From the NCBI GenBank assembly GCA_009885905.1, contig VFJU01000505.1, forward strand, positions 1 through 7,244: a stretch of DNA of 7,244 nt, given 5' to 3'. The DNA is from Verrucomicrobiota bacterium. GTDB taxonomy: Bacteria > Verrucomicrobiota > Verrucomicrobiia > Verrucomicrobiales > Akkermansiaceae. Of this stretch, positions 1-7,010 are shown one piece after another (within the stretch, counting starts at the first letter, position 1; each line of letters begins with the position of its first letter). The notes under the pieces were generated by a model. It saw only the letters and a list, made by a program, of their open reading frames with translations, had not been told where the DNA came from and made no database searches. Both the position numbers and the translations under genes were made by a program.

Positions 1-274
1 CTACGCGGCAGCGCTCGTCGTCTGAGGGTAAATCGCCCGGTTCCGCGATTGCGAGCACCACGTTAGTTCGAGAAGTGATCGCTTTGGTCCGTGCTTGCTC
101 GATCAAGCCGCTTAGCATGTCGGTGCCAGCTCGACGCGATTGGGCACCTGTGCCATTCAAAAGGCTCACTCCAGCAGTCATCAAGACCACTAAAATGGCG
201 ATGACAGCCACCATTTCGATGAGAGAAAATGCCGCCCGAAACTCGATCTTGTGTGTATTATGAGAGATAGTCAC
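1..274 (-). CDS. Pseudopilin-like protein with type IV prepilin N-terminus (5' part only)
   Basis: The reverse strand encodes about 91 residues before the gene runs off the window. After a short polar leader of 15 residues comes a prepilin peptidase-type site, A15 / F16-S-L-I-E20, with Glu at +5 of the mature protein. A hydrophobic helix of about 19 residues follows (M21 to about L39). Next is a stretch with the LIEQARTKAITSR pattern, like the region after the helix in GspH-type minor pseudopilins. Such proteins are cleaved by prepilin peptidase and assembled in type II secretion or type IV pilus-like machines in the envelope. Position -1 is Ala where Gly is usual. The start is GTG at 272-274. 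An in-frame TGA lies five codons upstream (286-288) with no ATG between, so GTG is the only ordinary choice. No Shine-Dalgarno is visible. The class is fairly secure; the exact subfamily and partner machine are not. Confidence 0.8.
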   Translation of the reverse strand, partial: MTISHNTHKIEFRAAFSLIEMVAVIAILVVLMTAGVSLLNGTGAQSRRAGTDMLSGLIEQARTKAITSRTNVVLAIAEPGDLPSDDERCRV

Positions 275-309
275 TATTCGATAAACTCATGGAAGAACTC
301 GTTGCAGGG

Positions 310-339
310 TTCATACCAACATGCAGGAAATGAAGTCAA
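310..339 (-). promoter_or_regulatory. Candidate sigma70-type promoter with extended -10 for the pseudopilin gene
   Basis: On the minus strand a TTGACT box (334-339) is followed after 18 bp by TATGAA (310-315). TG sits one base before the -10 hexamer, the extended -10 arrangement. Predicted transcription would begin near 303, leaving about 30 nt of leader before the GTG at 274. The boxes match the E. coli consensus at 5 of 6 and 4 of 6 positions. The host's own promoter consensus is unknown, so this is a suggestion from position and match only. Confidence 0.4.
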
Positions 340-374
340 CTTGGGATGATAATTTCACCAACCCATTTCAGTTT

Positions 375-392
375 CGTGACAAAATCGTCACG
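375..392. terminator. Small stem-loop downstream of the glycosyltransferase gene
   Basis: CGTGAC (375-380) and GTCACG (387-392) form a perfect 6-bp stem with a 6-nt loop, extendable by two G-T wobble pairs. It lies 31-48 nt past the stop of the minus-strand glycosyltransferase and before the promoter of the next minus-strand gene, where a terminator would be expected. There is no T run after it on either strand, so a standard intrinsic terminator is not supported. It may be an mRNA 3'-end hairpin or chance. Confidence 0.25.
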
Positions 393-422
393 GAGGGAGA
401 CTATTGCGCTCGCACATTAGTC

Positions 423-1136
423 TTAGCGAATATCATACCAGAAAAAATCCGCAGCTTTTCGGTCGTCGCCACGAAAAACTTTGCGCACAAAGCTCGGGTT
501 TTTCAGAAGATACCAGTCGCCGAATTGATCGAACTTACGGCAGGAAGTGACAAGTGGAGTCCACCAGAGCGTCCCCCACGAGCGCCCAGACTTGCGACCA
601 TGGGATTTCAAGCGCTGGGCAAAATCAACATCTTCGACGGACACGTAACGCGTATCGAATCCACCAATTGCCTCGAAGTCCTCTCTGAAAAACCAGAATA
701 ATCCAAAAGTCACGCCGGTAAACGCGAGGTAAGGCAGAATCGAAAGTCCACTAGCAACGATACCGAGAGACCAACGTTCTGGTAGCACCATCGCACCTCC
801 TCCAACGACATTTCCCGTGCCGAGGCGGCGGAGGATTTCCTGAAAACTGTCTGGGTGCATGAGACTGTCCGCGTCGCAAGTGACGACGACTTCGCCGCGT
901 GCGACGGCCACACCGGCGTTGCGGATCATTGACAAATTTTTGGCGTCCTCGCGAACGATCCGGCAACCATGACGAAGAGCGATTTCCTCGGTGTCATCGG
1001 TGCAGCGATTGAGGATCACTATCACCTCGACGGTGGATTCGATGCGACTTGCTGCTAGATTTGCTGCCTCGAGACAATGATTTAAAAACTTCCCTTCGTT
1101 GTGAGCAGGTATGATGAGTGAGATCGTAGTATTCAC
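423..1136 (-). CDS. Family 2 glycosyltransferase (GT-A fold)
   Basis: This is a 237-residue protein with the hallmarks of GT2 enzymes, which transfer a sugar from a nucleotide-sugar donor. The N-terminal strand and nucleotide-binding motif is LIIPAHNEG (7-15). It is followed by VIVILNRCTDDT (38-49), the RNAG motif (72-75) and the metal-binding DxD as D88-A-D90. A glycine-rich turn (GGG, 112-114) and a hydrophobic stretch (about 124-150) suggest membrane association. The acceptor-side block GGFD (158-161) with ED (168-169) is present. The end carries a KFDQFGDWYLL-type segment. The protein looks complete. It starts with GTG, and the start overlaps the stop of the upstream AsmA-like gene by 4 bp (GTGA, 1133-1136), so translational coupling is likely. 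The donor and acceptor cannot be told; a cell-envelope glycan or lipid is a reasonable guess given the neighbours. Confidence 0.88.
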   Translation of the reverse strand: MNTTISLIIPAHNEGKFLNHCLEAANLAASRIESTVEVIVILNRCTDDTEEIALRHGCRIVREDAKNLSMIRNAGVAVARGEVVVTCDADSLMHPDSFQEILRRLGTGNVVGGGAMVLPERWSLGIVASGLSILPYLAFTGVTFGLFWFFREDFEAIGGFDTRYVSVEDVDFAQRLKSHGRKSGRSWGTLWWTPLVTSCRKFDQFGDWYLLKNPSFVRKVFRGDDRKAADFFWYDIR

Positions 1137-2638
1137 TGCGGTTTCGGTTCTTCGTCAGATTCGCTCCGTCGGCCTCCACCCAGTATTCCCTCGAGAATAC
1201 CGCCGAATTCGTGGAGAGTCTTTTTGCTTTCTTTGATAATTTTCAGTCCCTTCTCGACGGTTTTCTGTGAGGGATCTCCCAGGATAGCGTTAGTGAATTT
1301 GATAACCTTCTCGCCGGTTTCTGGAAGCTGCTCAAACATCCGCATGCCAGCAGCTTGTATCATTCTATCCGTAAGATCTTCCTTTGGGTGATCCAACGTA
1401 CCGCTGATGTGCAACGGAGTCCATAGTAGTCCACGCTCGCCGGGAGCGAAAACATCGGTCTCTGCTCCAGGGATACTCGAGAGGGTACCAGGAGCGATTC
1501 CGAGACGGAAATCACCATCCAGCGCCTGCCCACGGATGGTGATGCTACCTTCCAAATGCACCAAGCCCTCGCTTGATAGCACCATATTTTTCAGGATCAA
1601 TTCATCTTTCTTCCACTGCCACTCGGTGTGGGCCTGATTGAGGGAAAGCACTCGAAGTCGGCGGGTGTCGGCATAAGCCGCGAGTGCTTCCAGCACAGGC
1701 ATGGCGGTAAGCACGCCGTTCTCGATGCTCAAGCGTCCGTTAGCACTCGGAAATCCCAATTTATTTGTTAGAATAAATGTCGAACTAATATTGCCGGTGA
1801 GTTTTTTTGCCCAATCAGCATTTAGAACATCCTCACACTTGATGCCATTCACATCGCCTTCCAAGGAAAATTGTTTGGTGACTGTGTCTAACTCGCCACT
1901 TGTTTGGATGCGACCATCACCCCAAACATTGACGACAGAATCTAATAGGAAAAATTGATTTTCTTGAAGACGAAGTTGAGCGCGGTCGAGTTGAAGATCT
2001 GTAAGCCATTTGATTGGAAGTTGGATGGTCCCACCTTTGACATCGACACGATAAGCATCGTTGGCACCAGCACGTTCCGCACGCACTCTCATACCGCTTG
2101 CGACTACCGAGCCCTGATCCATGAGCAATCGGATCGCAAGTTCCCGCACATCGACCTCTTGCAAGTTGGCTTCACTTGGAAACCAACCATTATTACCGTT
2201 AGATTTTTCCCTTGGCGCAACCTCAGACATTGCCGGTTTTGAAATGGGCTTTTTTCGGGAGTCCACTGCGATATCCAAGCGCCGCACACTGGAGCCACGG
2301 ACGTCCCAAACCCCACGTGTCACACCACCGAAACCAATTTCCGTGTGCAGATCATCCGCGCGCAAGTGAGTCACCGGACCGTCTCCGCTTGCCTCAAACT
2401 TGTCGGTGGACAACTCCAATCCTTCCCAACGAAAGGCAGCGAATTCTCCATTAACGCCAGTCATAACGCTGGCCTTCGCAGAAAGAAATTTACGGAACGC
2501 ATCGCTGTGCAGATAGCCGCGCATCAGACCATATCCCACGCCGATACTGACGATACTCAGCAACAGCAATGCGCACACCACTTTGAAAAACCAGCGGCTT
2601 TCTCCTACGTTTAGGCGTTGTCTTGATCGGCGACTCAT
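1133..2638 (-). CDS. AsmA-like membrane-anchored envelope protein
   Basis: The protein has 501 residues: a basic N-terminus (SRRSRQR), one hydrophobic anchor (about 16-39) and a long non-cytoplasmic region. That region is rich in alternating beta-type segments such as SITIRGQALDGDFRLGIAPG and LLWTPLHISGTLDHPKEDLT. The latter, near residues 405-425, resembles the C-terminal part of AsmA/TamB-related proteins, where a 'sGTldnPk' pattern is common. AsmA-like proteins span or face the periplasm and act in outer-membrane protein or phospholipid traffic. The last 60 residues are helical and end in an acidic, charged tail (ESDEEPKPQ). The ATG at 2636-2638 is chosen because a signal anchor follows it directly; the upstream sequence shows no Shine-Dalgarno. 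The gene forms a coupled pair with the following glycosyltransferase. Assignment rests on architecture and one repeat-like motif, so the family is likely but the function is only inferred. Confidence 0.65.
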   Translation of the reverse strand: MSRRSRQRLNVGESRWFFKVVCALLLLSIVSIGVGYGLMRGYLHSDAFRKFLSAKASVMTGVNGEFAAFRWEGLELSTDKFEASGDGPVTHLRADDLHTEIGFGGVTRGVWDVRGSSVRRLDIAVDSRKKPISKPAMSEVAPREKSNGNNGWFPSEANLQEVDVRELAIRLLMDQGSVVASGMRVRAERAGANDAYRVDVKGGTIQLPIKWLTDLQLDRAQLRLQENQFFLLDSVVNVWGDGRIQTSGELDTVTKQFSLEGDVNGIKCEDVLNADWAKKLTGNISSTFILTNKLGFPSANGRLSIENGVLTAMPVLEALAAYADTRRLRVLSLNQAHTEWQWKKDELILKNMVLSSEGLVHLEGSITIRGQALDGDFRLGIAPGTLSSIPGAETDVFAPGERGLLWTPLHISGTLDHPKEDLTDRMIQAAGMRMFEQLPETGEKVIKFTNAILGDPSQKTVEKGLKIIKESKKTLHEFGGILEGILGGGRRSESDEEPKPQ

Positions 2639-2732
2639 TGATTAAATGCTAGCGCTTTAAAAACGCACCGCAAGCCCGTGAAAACAGCTTAGGCAGTCAG
2701 TGGTTTTTTGCTTCTACTGAATGCAATGCCTC

Positions 2733-2990
2733 ATGAACCGCCGCCAATTTCTTACCAGCACCTCAGCCGCGCTTGCTCCAAACACCAACTCGGGTTGCAA
2801 AAAAAATCAACCTGTCCTGCGTATTTATACGTGGGCGGACTACCTTGATGAACAGCGGTGGGTAGAAGTTGCTGAGCGAAGAATTTCGCAATCACGAAGC
2901 GCTCTTTCCAAATCCGAAAGTTTTTGCGAAACCGCTCTTGTCCGTGGGCTTATCTCCACCTTACGCTCGCCCAACCTCTTGCAAGCGTGA
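2733..2990 (+). pseudogene. Decayed remnant of a potD-like periplasmic spermidine/putrescine-binding protein gene
   Basis: The N-terminus reads MNRRQFLTSTSAALA, a twin-arginine-like signal, then a possible lipobox ending at C22. LRIYTWADYLDEQ (29-41) follows, which is the start of the mature domain in PotD/PotF-type solute-binding proteins. After 2855 the homology stops. About 10 bp further on, in a different frame (2866-2931), the sequence reads KLLSEEFRNHEALFPNPKVF. This matches the C-terminal 'kLLpeevrn.paifP' region of the same family. Some 250-280 central residues of a normal protein of about 350 are therefore missing, and at least one frame change has occurred. The hydrophobic core of the signal peptide is also short. 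The frame of the N-terminus nevertheless stays open to a TGA at 2988-2990, which overlaps the kdsB GTG by 4 bp. No functional transporter component can come from this. The remnant reading is a judgement from recognised motifs. Confidence 0.6.
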
Positions 2991-3748
2991 CCGAACCCAT
3001 CATCCCTACCTTCATCCTCGGCGTTTTGCCAGCGCGTTGGGGATCGACACGATTTCCGGGTAAGCCCCTGCATCAAATCGCGGGAAAACCCTTGATTCAG
3101 CATGTTTGGGAACGTTGTAAGGAATGCACACGCTTGGACGAAATCATCGTCGCCACCGACGACGAGCGTATCCGCGATGTGGTGATCGCCTTTGGAGGAA
3201 AGGTGGCCATGACTTCGCCAGACCACCCGACCGGTACCGACCGCATCGCCGAGGCCGCACAAGCGGTGCCTCAAGCGACCCACATCATCAACATCCAAGG
3301 CGATGAGCCATTGATAGATCCCACGTTAATCGATGAACTCGCCGCGACGATGGCGGCACACCCTTCGCTTGATATGGCCACTGCTGCCAACCCACTTGAT
3401 CCCGCGGATGTCGCCGTACAAGACCCAAACGTCGTCAAAGTCGCAATCGCGCTTGATGGTCGTGCGTTGTATTTCTCTCGCTCGCCGCTGCCATATTTTC
3501 GCAATTCCGTCTCTGGGTTGTCCGTGCTTCGACACAAAGGAATCTATGCCTACAAACGAAAGTTTCTCGAAACTTTCGTAAACTGGCCACCGTCACCGCT
3601 TGAAATCGCCGAGTCACTCGAACAACTTCGTGCACTGGAGAACGGAGCTTCGATTAAAGTTTTAATCACCGCCGACACCTCGCCTGGCGTCGACACACCA
3701 GATCAAGCCCGCGAAATCGAAAGGATATTGTTACAATCGAATGGTTAG
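2987..3748 (+). CDS. kdsB: 3-deoxy-manno-octulosonate cytidylyltransferase (CMP-Kdo synthetase)
   Basis: KdsB activates Kdo with CTP to give CMP-Kdo and pyrophosphate in the cytoplasm, the donor for the LPS inner core. From the GTG at 2987 the protein is 253 residues, close to the usual 245-250. Visible family motifs are LPARWGSTRFPGKPL (14-28, nucleotide-binding loop), HPTGTDRIAE (80-89), NIQGDEP (102-108), ALYFSRSPLPY (150-160), RHKGIYAY (172-179), NWPPSPLE (189-196) and GVDTPD (224-229). GTG 2987 is preferred because it puts the first strand about 10 residues in. The frame is open upstream to an ATG at 2924, but that would add 21 residues unlike the family. There is no Shine-Dalgarno; the start overlaps the stop of the upstream remnant (GTGA). 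pyrG follows 75 bp downstream and makes its CTP substrate. A strong inverted repeat lies inside the gene at 3556-3579. Confidence 0.95.
   Translation: MTEPIIPTFILGVLPARWGSTRFPGKPLHQIAGKPLIQHVWERCKECTRLDEIIVATDDERIRDVVIAFGGKVAMTSPDHPTGTDRIAEAAQAVPQATHIINIQGDEPLIDPTLIDELAATMAAHPSLDMATAANPLDPADVAVQDPNVVKVAIALDGRALYFSRSPLPYFRNSVSGLSVLRHKGIYAYKRKFLETFVNWPPSPLEIAESLEQLRALENGASIKVLITADTSPGVDTPDQAREIERILLQSNG
3556..3579. repeat. Perfect 11-bp inverted repeat inside kdsB
   Basis: ACGAAAGTTTC (3556-3566) and GAAACTTTCGT (3569-3579) are exact reverse complements separated by only two bases (TC). In kdsB this encodes the KRKFLETFV segment next to the conserved NWPPSPLE motif. In RNA the arms could fold into an 11-bp hairpin, losing a pair or two at the tip for the loop. 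In DNA it is a near-palindrome of the type bound by dimeric regulators. It may be only a by-product of codon choice. Confidence 0.6.
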
Positions 3749-3777
3749 AGATGGGGATTCCCTCCACTCTCTCTACC
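3743..3777 (+). other. Possible stem-loop over the kdsB stop codon
   Basis: TAGAGA (3746-3751, including the kdsB stop codon) can pair with TCTCTA (3770-3775). GG/CC outside and TGG/CCA inside (3752-3754 with 3764-3766) extend it with small bulges. No T run follows, so it is not a standard terminator, and kdsB-pyrG read-through seems likely. It could protect or process the kdsB-pyrG transcript. The region is a purine-then-pyrimidine block, which pairs easily by chance. Confidence 0.2.
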
Positions 3778-3823
3778 TCTAGTGCTCAATGATTTTCCTC
3801 ATCACATTCAATCAAATCACCTC

Positions 3824-5437
3824 ATGAAATACATTTTTGTCACCGGCGGCGTCGTCTCATCACTCGGAAAAGGATTGGCGGCGGCCTCTATCGGAACACT
3901 GTTAGAGCACCGAGGTCTGACCACGCTTATGCAGAAGTTTGATCCATACTTAAATGTGGATCCTGGCACCATGTCGCCCTTTCAACACGGTGAAGTTTAC
4001 GTATTAGATGATGGAGCGGAGACCGATCTAGACCTCGGTCATTACGAGCGATTCACCTCGGGCGTGCTCTCGCGGATGAACAATCTAACATCTGGTCAAG
4101 TGTTTGATTCGGTTATTAAGAAAGAGCGCCGTGGCGAATTCCTAGGCAAAACTGTCCAGTTCATCCCGCACGTGACAGATGAAATCAAGCTACGGATGCA
4201 TCAGGTGACCGAAAGCAATCCTAACACCGATGTACTCATCACTGAAATCGGGGGTACCGTCGGTGATATGGAAGGCCTCTTATTCATTGAAGCGCTTCGC
4301 CAATTCGCACTCGAAGTCGGCAAGGAAAACGTCTGCTTCATCCACGTCACACTCTTGCCTTATATCAAAGCAGCGGGTGAGGTGAAAACCAAACCTACTC
4401 AACAATCGGTGGCAAAACTCCGTGAATTAGGCATCCAACCGGATATCATCATCTGCCGCACCGAGGCCGATCTCGACGAAGATAACCGCAAGAAAATAGC
4501 GATGTTTTGCAACGTCGAACGCAAAAATGTCGTTGCTTTTCGCGACGTGGATCACTCGATTTACGAGTGCCCACTCGACCTAAGACGTGACAAGATCGAT
4601 CGACTTGTCGTAGATAAGTTAGGTCTCGGACACACACCTTCCCCTGCGTTAGAAGATTGGGAGCGCTTCGTACAACGGGTGATCCATCCTAAGCACAAAG
4701 TTACCATTGCAGTGGCGGGAAAATACATCGAGCTTCAAGATGCATATAAATCGATTTACGAATCATTGATCCATGCGGGGGCTCATCACGATACCAAAGT
4801 TCATATCGTCCGTGTAGAAGCCGAGGCCATTGAGGACCGCGATGCGAAGTCCGTCATCGGCGATGTCGATGGCATCCTTGTTCCTGGTGGATTTGGTGAC
4901 CGTGGCACCGAAGGAAAGATTCTAGCAGCCAAGTATGCTCGTGAGAATAAGATTCCTTATTTCGGTATTTGTTTAGGGATGCAAATCGCAACGATCGAAT
5001 TTGCGCGGAATGTTTGTGGGCTAAAAGGTGCGAACTCGACAGAGTTCGACAAGGTGACCAAGCACCCCGTGATTTGCTTACAGGAAGAACAAAAAGGCGT
5101 CGAAGACATGGGAGCGACGATGCGTCTCGGCTCTTGTGAATCGATCCTTTTCACGGGCACCAAGGCCGCAGATCTTTATGGAAATGTGGATCGTATTCAC
5201 GAGCGCCATCGTCATCGTTACGAGTTCAACTCGGACTATCAAGACCGCCTGCAAGATTCGGGCTTGGTGATTTCATCGGTCTCCGCGGTGGAGGGCTTAG
5301 TGGAAATCATCGAGCTACCGGAGCATCCATTCTATGTTGGTGCGCAATTTCATCCAGAGTTTCAATCCAAACCGAATCATGCCCATCCCCTTTTTGCGGG
5401 ATTTGTGGCTGCCGCGCTTGAGCATTCGCAAAAGTAA
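3824..5437 (+). CDS. pyrG: CTP synthase (glutamine-hydrolysing)
   Basis: PyrG makes CTP from UTP, ATP and glutamine in the cytoplasm. The 537-residue protein is near the usual 535-545. The N-terminal synthetase domain starts [17 protein letters not shown] (P-loop-like, 8-17) and continues with [40 protein letters not shown] and GEVKTKPTQ. The C-terminal class I glutamine amidotransferase domain has the oxyanion PGGFGDRG and the nucleophile elbow GICLGMQ with C383. It also has HRHRYE and the catalytic pair in FHPEF, H510 and E512. All key residues are present. An upstream ATG at 3782 is in frame but would add 14 residues unlike the family; the ATG at 3824 begins exactly where homologues do. 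No Shine-Dalgarno precedes it. The gene follows kdsB by 75 bp on the same strand and is convergent with frr. Confidence 0.98.
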   Translation: MKYIFVTGGVVSSLGKGLAAASIGTLLEHRGLTTLMQKFDPYLNVDPGTMSPFQHGEVYVLDDGAETDLDLGHYERFTSGVLSRMNNLTSGQVFDSVIKKERRGEFLGKTVQFIPHVTDEIKLRMHQVTESNPNTDVLITEIGGTVGDMEGLLFIEALRQFALEVGKENVCFIHVTLLPYIKAAGEVKTKPTQQSVAKLRELGIQPDIIICRTEADLDEDNRKKIAMFCNVERKNVVAFRDVDHSIYECPLDLRRDKIDRLVVDKLGLGHTPSPALEDWERFVQRVIHPKHKVTIAVAGKYIELQDAYKSIYESLIHAGAHHDTKVHIVRVEAEAIEDRDAKSVIGDVDGILVPGGFGDRGTEGKILAAKYARENKIPYFGICLGMQIATIEFARNVCGLKGANSTEFDKVTKHPVICLQEEQKGVEDMGATMRLGSCESILFTGTKAADLYGNVDRIHERHRHRYEFNSDYQDRLQDSGLVISSVSAVEGLVEIIELPEHPFYVGAQFHPEFQSKPNHAHPLFAGFVAAALEHSQK

Positions 5438-5459
5438 TGCCGCGCCAGTTATCCTACTC

Positions 5460-5502
5460 GGTTTTGATTTCAGTAAGCAACAGGCTGCCTGTCAACAAAA
5501 CC
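5460..5502. terminator. Nested inverted repeat in the convergent pyrG/frr gap (candidate bidirectional terminator)
   Basis: An outer pair, GGTTTTG (5460-5466) and CAAAACC (5496-5502), encloses an inner pair, ACAGGC (5480-5485) and GCCTGT (5487-5492), with one base between. The element lies between the pyrG stop (5437) and the frr stop (5513), where both transcripts must end. Neither strand shows a long T run directly after the inner hairpin, so intrinsic termination is plausible from position but not proven by sequence. Confidence 0.4.
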
Positions 5503-5512
5503 TAACTCTGAC

Positions 5513-6079
5513 TCAAACCTTCATCAGATCCGCTTCCTTCGCTACAGCGTGATCGTCGATCTTCTTGTTGAACTTGTTAGTTAGATCTTGAACCTCTTTT
5601 TCGAAGTCTTTCTGCCCGTCTTCGGTGACGAGGTTGTCGGCTTTCATTTTCTTTGCTGAGTCGATACCATCCTTACGGGCGGCACGGAGACGAACCTTTG
5701 CCTCCTCAGCAAGTTGCTTAATCATTTTCACCATGTCGCGGCGGCGCTCTTCCGAGAGCTCAGGTATTGGTACACGGATCGAGCGATCGGCGGCGGCTGG
5801 GTTGAGCCCCAACTTGCACTCACGGATTGCCCGCTCGATGTCGCGAGTGGTCGCTGGGTCAAACGGTTGAACCATGAGCATCCGCGGCTCGGGTGAACTG
5901 ATCACCGCGATGCTTTTAAGCTTAGAAATCGCACCATAAGCATGCACATGCACGTCGAGGTTTTCAATCAAGGCTGGGCTGGCCTTGCCCGTGCGCACGC
6001 CGGCAAACTCGTGAATGAGGTAGTCGACGCACTTGGACATCGCCTCTTCGACTTCGAATATCGCTTCTTCAGGATCCAT
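5513..6079 (-). CDS. frr: Ribosome recycling factor
   Basis: RRF splits the post-termination ribosome together with EF-G, freeing mRNA and tRNA. The protein has 188 residues against about 185 for the family. Motifs in order: FAGVRTGKASPALIEN (25-40), the head-domain strands with VQPFDP (70-75), then GLNPAAADRSIRVPIPELSE (91-110). The long helix ERRRDMVK and RAARKDG (132-138) comes next, followed by the C-terminal helix DLTNKFNKKIDDH. All are characteristic and undamaged. The ATG at 6077-6079 gives the standard N-terminus. It lies 36 bp after the pyrH stop in an A/T-rich spacer with no Shine-Dalgarno, so the two genes are probably cotranscribed. The order pyrH-frr is the common bacterial one. 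Confidence 0.97.
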   Translation of the reverse strand: MDPEEAIFEVEEAMSKCVDYLIHEFAGVRTGKASPALIENLDVHVHAYGAISKLKSIAVISSPEPRMLMVQPFDPATTRDIERAIRECKLGLNPAAADRSIRVPIPELSEERRRDMVKMIKQLAEEAKVRLRAARKDGIDSAKKMKADNLVTEDGQKDFEKEVQDLTNKFNKKIDDHAVAKEADLMKV

Positions 6080-6115
6080 GATAAAATTTAATTGTTAGAT
6101 TTAAAGAACAAGATT

Positions 6116-6853
6116 TCATTCACCATGCACCAAGGTGCCGATCGGTAGGCCACGCAGCGCATGAGAGAGGTTACCGTGTGGTGCGAGGTCGAACACAATG
6201 ATGGGCACGTGATTGTCCATGCATAGACTGAAAGCAGTGGCATCCATGACGCTCAAACGCTTGGAAAGGCATTCTTGAAATGTAACCGTCTCATAGCGGA
6301 CCGCACCTGGGTTGCTGCGTGGGTCGCAGTTATAAACACCGTCGACTTGAGTTGCCTTAAGAATCACATTCGCACCCATTTCACTGCCACGTAGAGCCGC
6401 GGTGGTATCGGTGGAGAAGAATGGATTTCCCGTGCCAGCCGCAAAAATCACGACTTTACCATCATCGAGTTGTTTCTCGGCCTTGCGACGAATGAAAGTT
6501 TCCGCGACATTTTTCATCTCGATCGCGGAGTGGACTACACATGGTACGCCGTGATGTTCGAGCGCACCCTCTAGGGCGAGTGCGTTCATCACGGTGGCCA
6601 ACATGCCCACGTAGTCTGCGGTCGCTCGGTCCATCCCACGAGCGGAAGCACTCGCACCACGCCAGAAATTTCCACCGCCGACGACCACGCCGAGTTGAAG
6701 CCCCCCTTGCACCGCTTCGCGAATTTCAAGGGCGATTCTATCGACGATTTCAGGAGAAATATTGTCCTGCGATCCTGGTTCGCGCAGCGCTTCGCCACTT
6801 AGTTTAAGAATGGCACGCTTGAATGGTCGGGGATCTTTGGGACGGGTTGGCAT
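6116..6853 (-). CDS. pyrH: Uridylate kinase (UMP kinase)
   Basis: PyrH phosphorylates UMP to UDP with ATP in the cytoplasm, the entry to UTP and CTP. It belongs to the amino acid kinase fold. From the ATG at 6853 the protein has 245 residues (E. coli has 241). Motifs: ILKLSGEAL (15-23, phosphate loop with K17), [10 protein letters not shown] (57-66, UMP site), [24 protein letters not shown] (128-139) and [14 protein letters not shown] (155-168). MDATAF (193-198) closes the series. The frame is open upstream to an ATG at 6937, but the 28 extra residues do not resemble the family and lie in the intergenic region, so 6853 is preferred. No Shine-Dalgarno is seen. frr lies downstream and kdsD is divergent upstream; the usual rpsB-tsf pair is not in front of it. 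Confidence 0.97.
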   Translation of the reverse strand: MPTRPKDPRPFKRAILKLSGEALREPGSQDNISPEIVDRIALEIREAVQGGLQLGVVVGGGNFWRGASASARGMDRATADYVGMLATVMNALALEGALEHHGVPCVVHSAIEMKNVAETFIRRKAEKQLDDGKVVIFAAGTGNPFFSTDTTAALRGSEMGANVILKATQVDGVYNCDPRSNPGAVRYETVTFQECLSKRLSVMDATAFSLCMDNHVPIIVFDLAPHGNLSHALRGLPIGTLVHGE

Positions 6854-6975
6854 GATTAAGTTGAGCTGCCAGATGAAAGCCGATCTCGCCCCCATTTGAA
6901 AAGGTAAAATACGGAATCGATGGATCTCAGCGCGCATGGATGGGATGAAACGTCATTAGGGTTAAAGGCTCACGC

Positions 6976-7005
6976 TTGCCAAGGGGGGGGTTCTGGGCTT
7001 GTGAT
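6976..7005 (+). promoter_or_regulatory. Candidate kdsD promoter whose spacer contains a G8 run
   Basis: TTGCCA (6976-6981, 5 of 6 to the -35 consensus) is followed after 18 bp by TGTGAT (7000-7005, 4 of 6 to the -10). The spacer holds eight consecutive G (6983-6990). Transcription from here would start at or next to the ATG at 7011, giving a nearly leaderless message. The same TTGGCA sequence on the other strand could serve pyrH, but no good -10 sits at the right distance there. This is a match by eye only, and the host consensus is unknown. Confidence 0.3.
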
Positions 7006-7010
7006 GAGTT

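Noticed and set aside
321..701. 126-residue plus-strand frame opposite the glycosyltransferase
   Set aside because: Most of it is antisense to the conserved C-terminal part of the glycosyltransferase, and no family features are visible.
1183..1200. 6-bp inverted repeat GTATTC / GAATAC near the 3' end of the AsmA-like gene
   Set aside because: It arises from the repeated Gly-Ile-Leu codons and is too short to stand out.
2639..2732. Promoter or operator in the divergent gap between the AsmA-like gene and the potD remnant
   Set aside because: I found only weak matches (for example TTGCGG with TAGCAT on the minus strand) and no convincing operator, so no site is claimed.
2924..2986. Upstream start for kdsB at ATG 2924
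   Set aside because: It would add 21 residues with no family match, overlapping the potD remnant in another frame.
2840..3298. 152-residue open frame on the minus strand opposite the potD remnant and kdsB
   Set aside because: It is antisense to the conserved N-terminal half of kdsB, has no recognisable domain and looks low-complexity, as expected for a shadow frame.
3782..3823. 14-residue N-terminal extension of pyrG
   Set aside because: CTP synthases start at the MKYIFVTGG segment; the extension is unlike the family and probably untranslated leader.
5031..5048. 7-bp inverted repeat with a 4-nt loop inside pyrG (CGAACTC / GAGTTCG)
   Set aside because: An arm of this length is expected by chance in a window of this size, and the codons encode the conserved ANSTEF segment.
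6854..6937. 28-residue N-terminal extension of pyrH from the ATG at 6937
   Set aside because: The family begins near the ATG at 6853; the extension has no homologous look and covers the likely promoter region.
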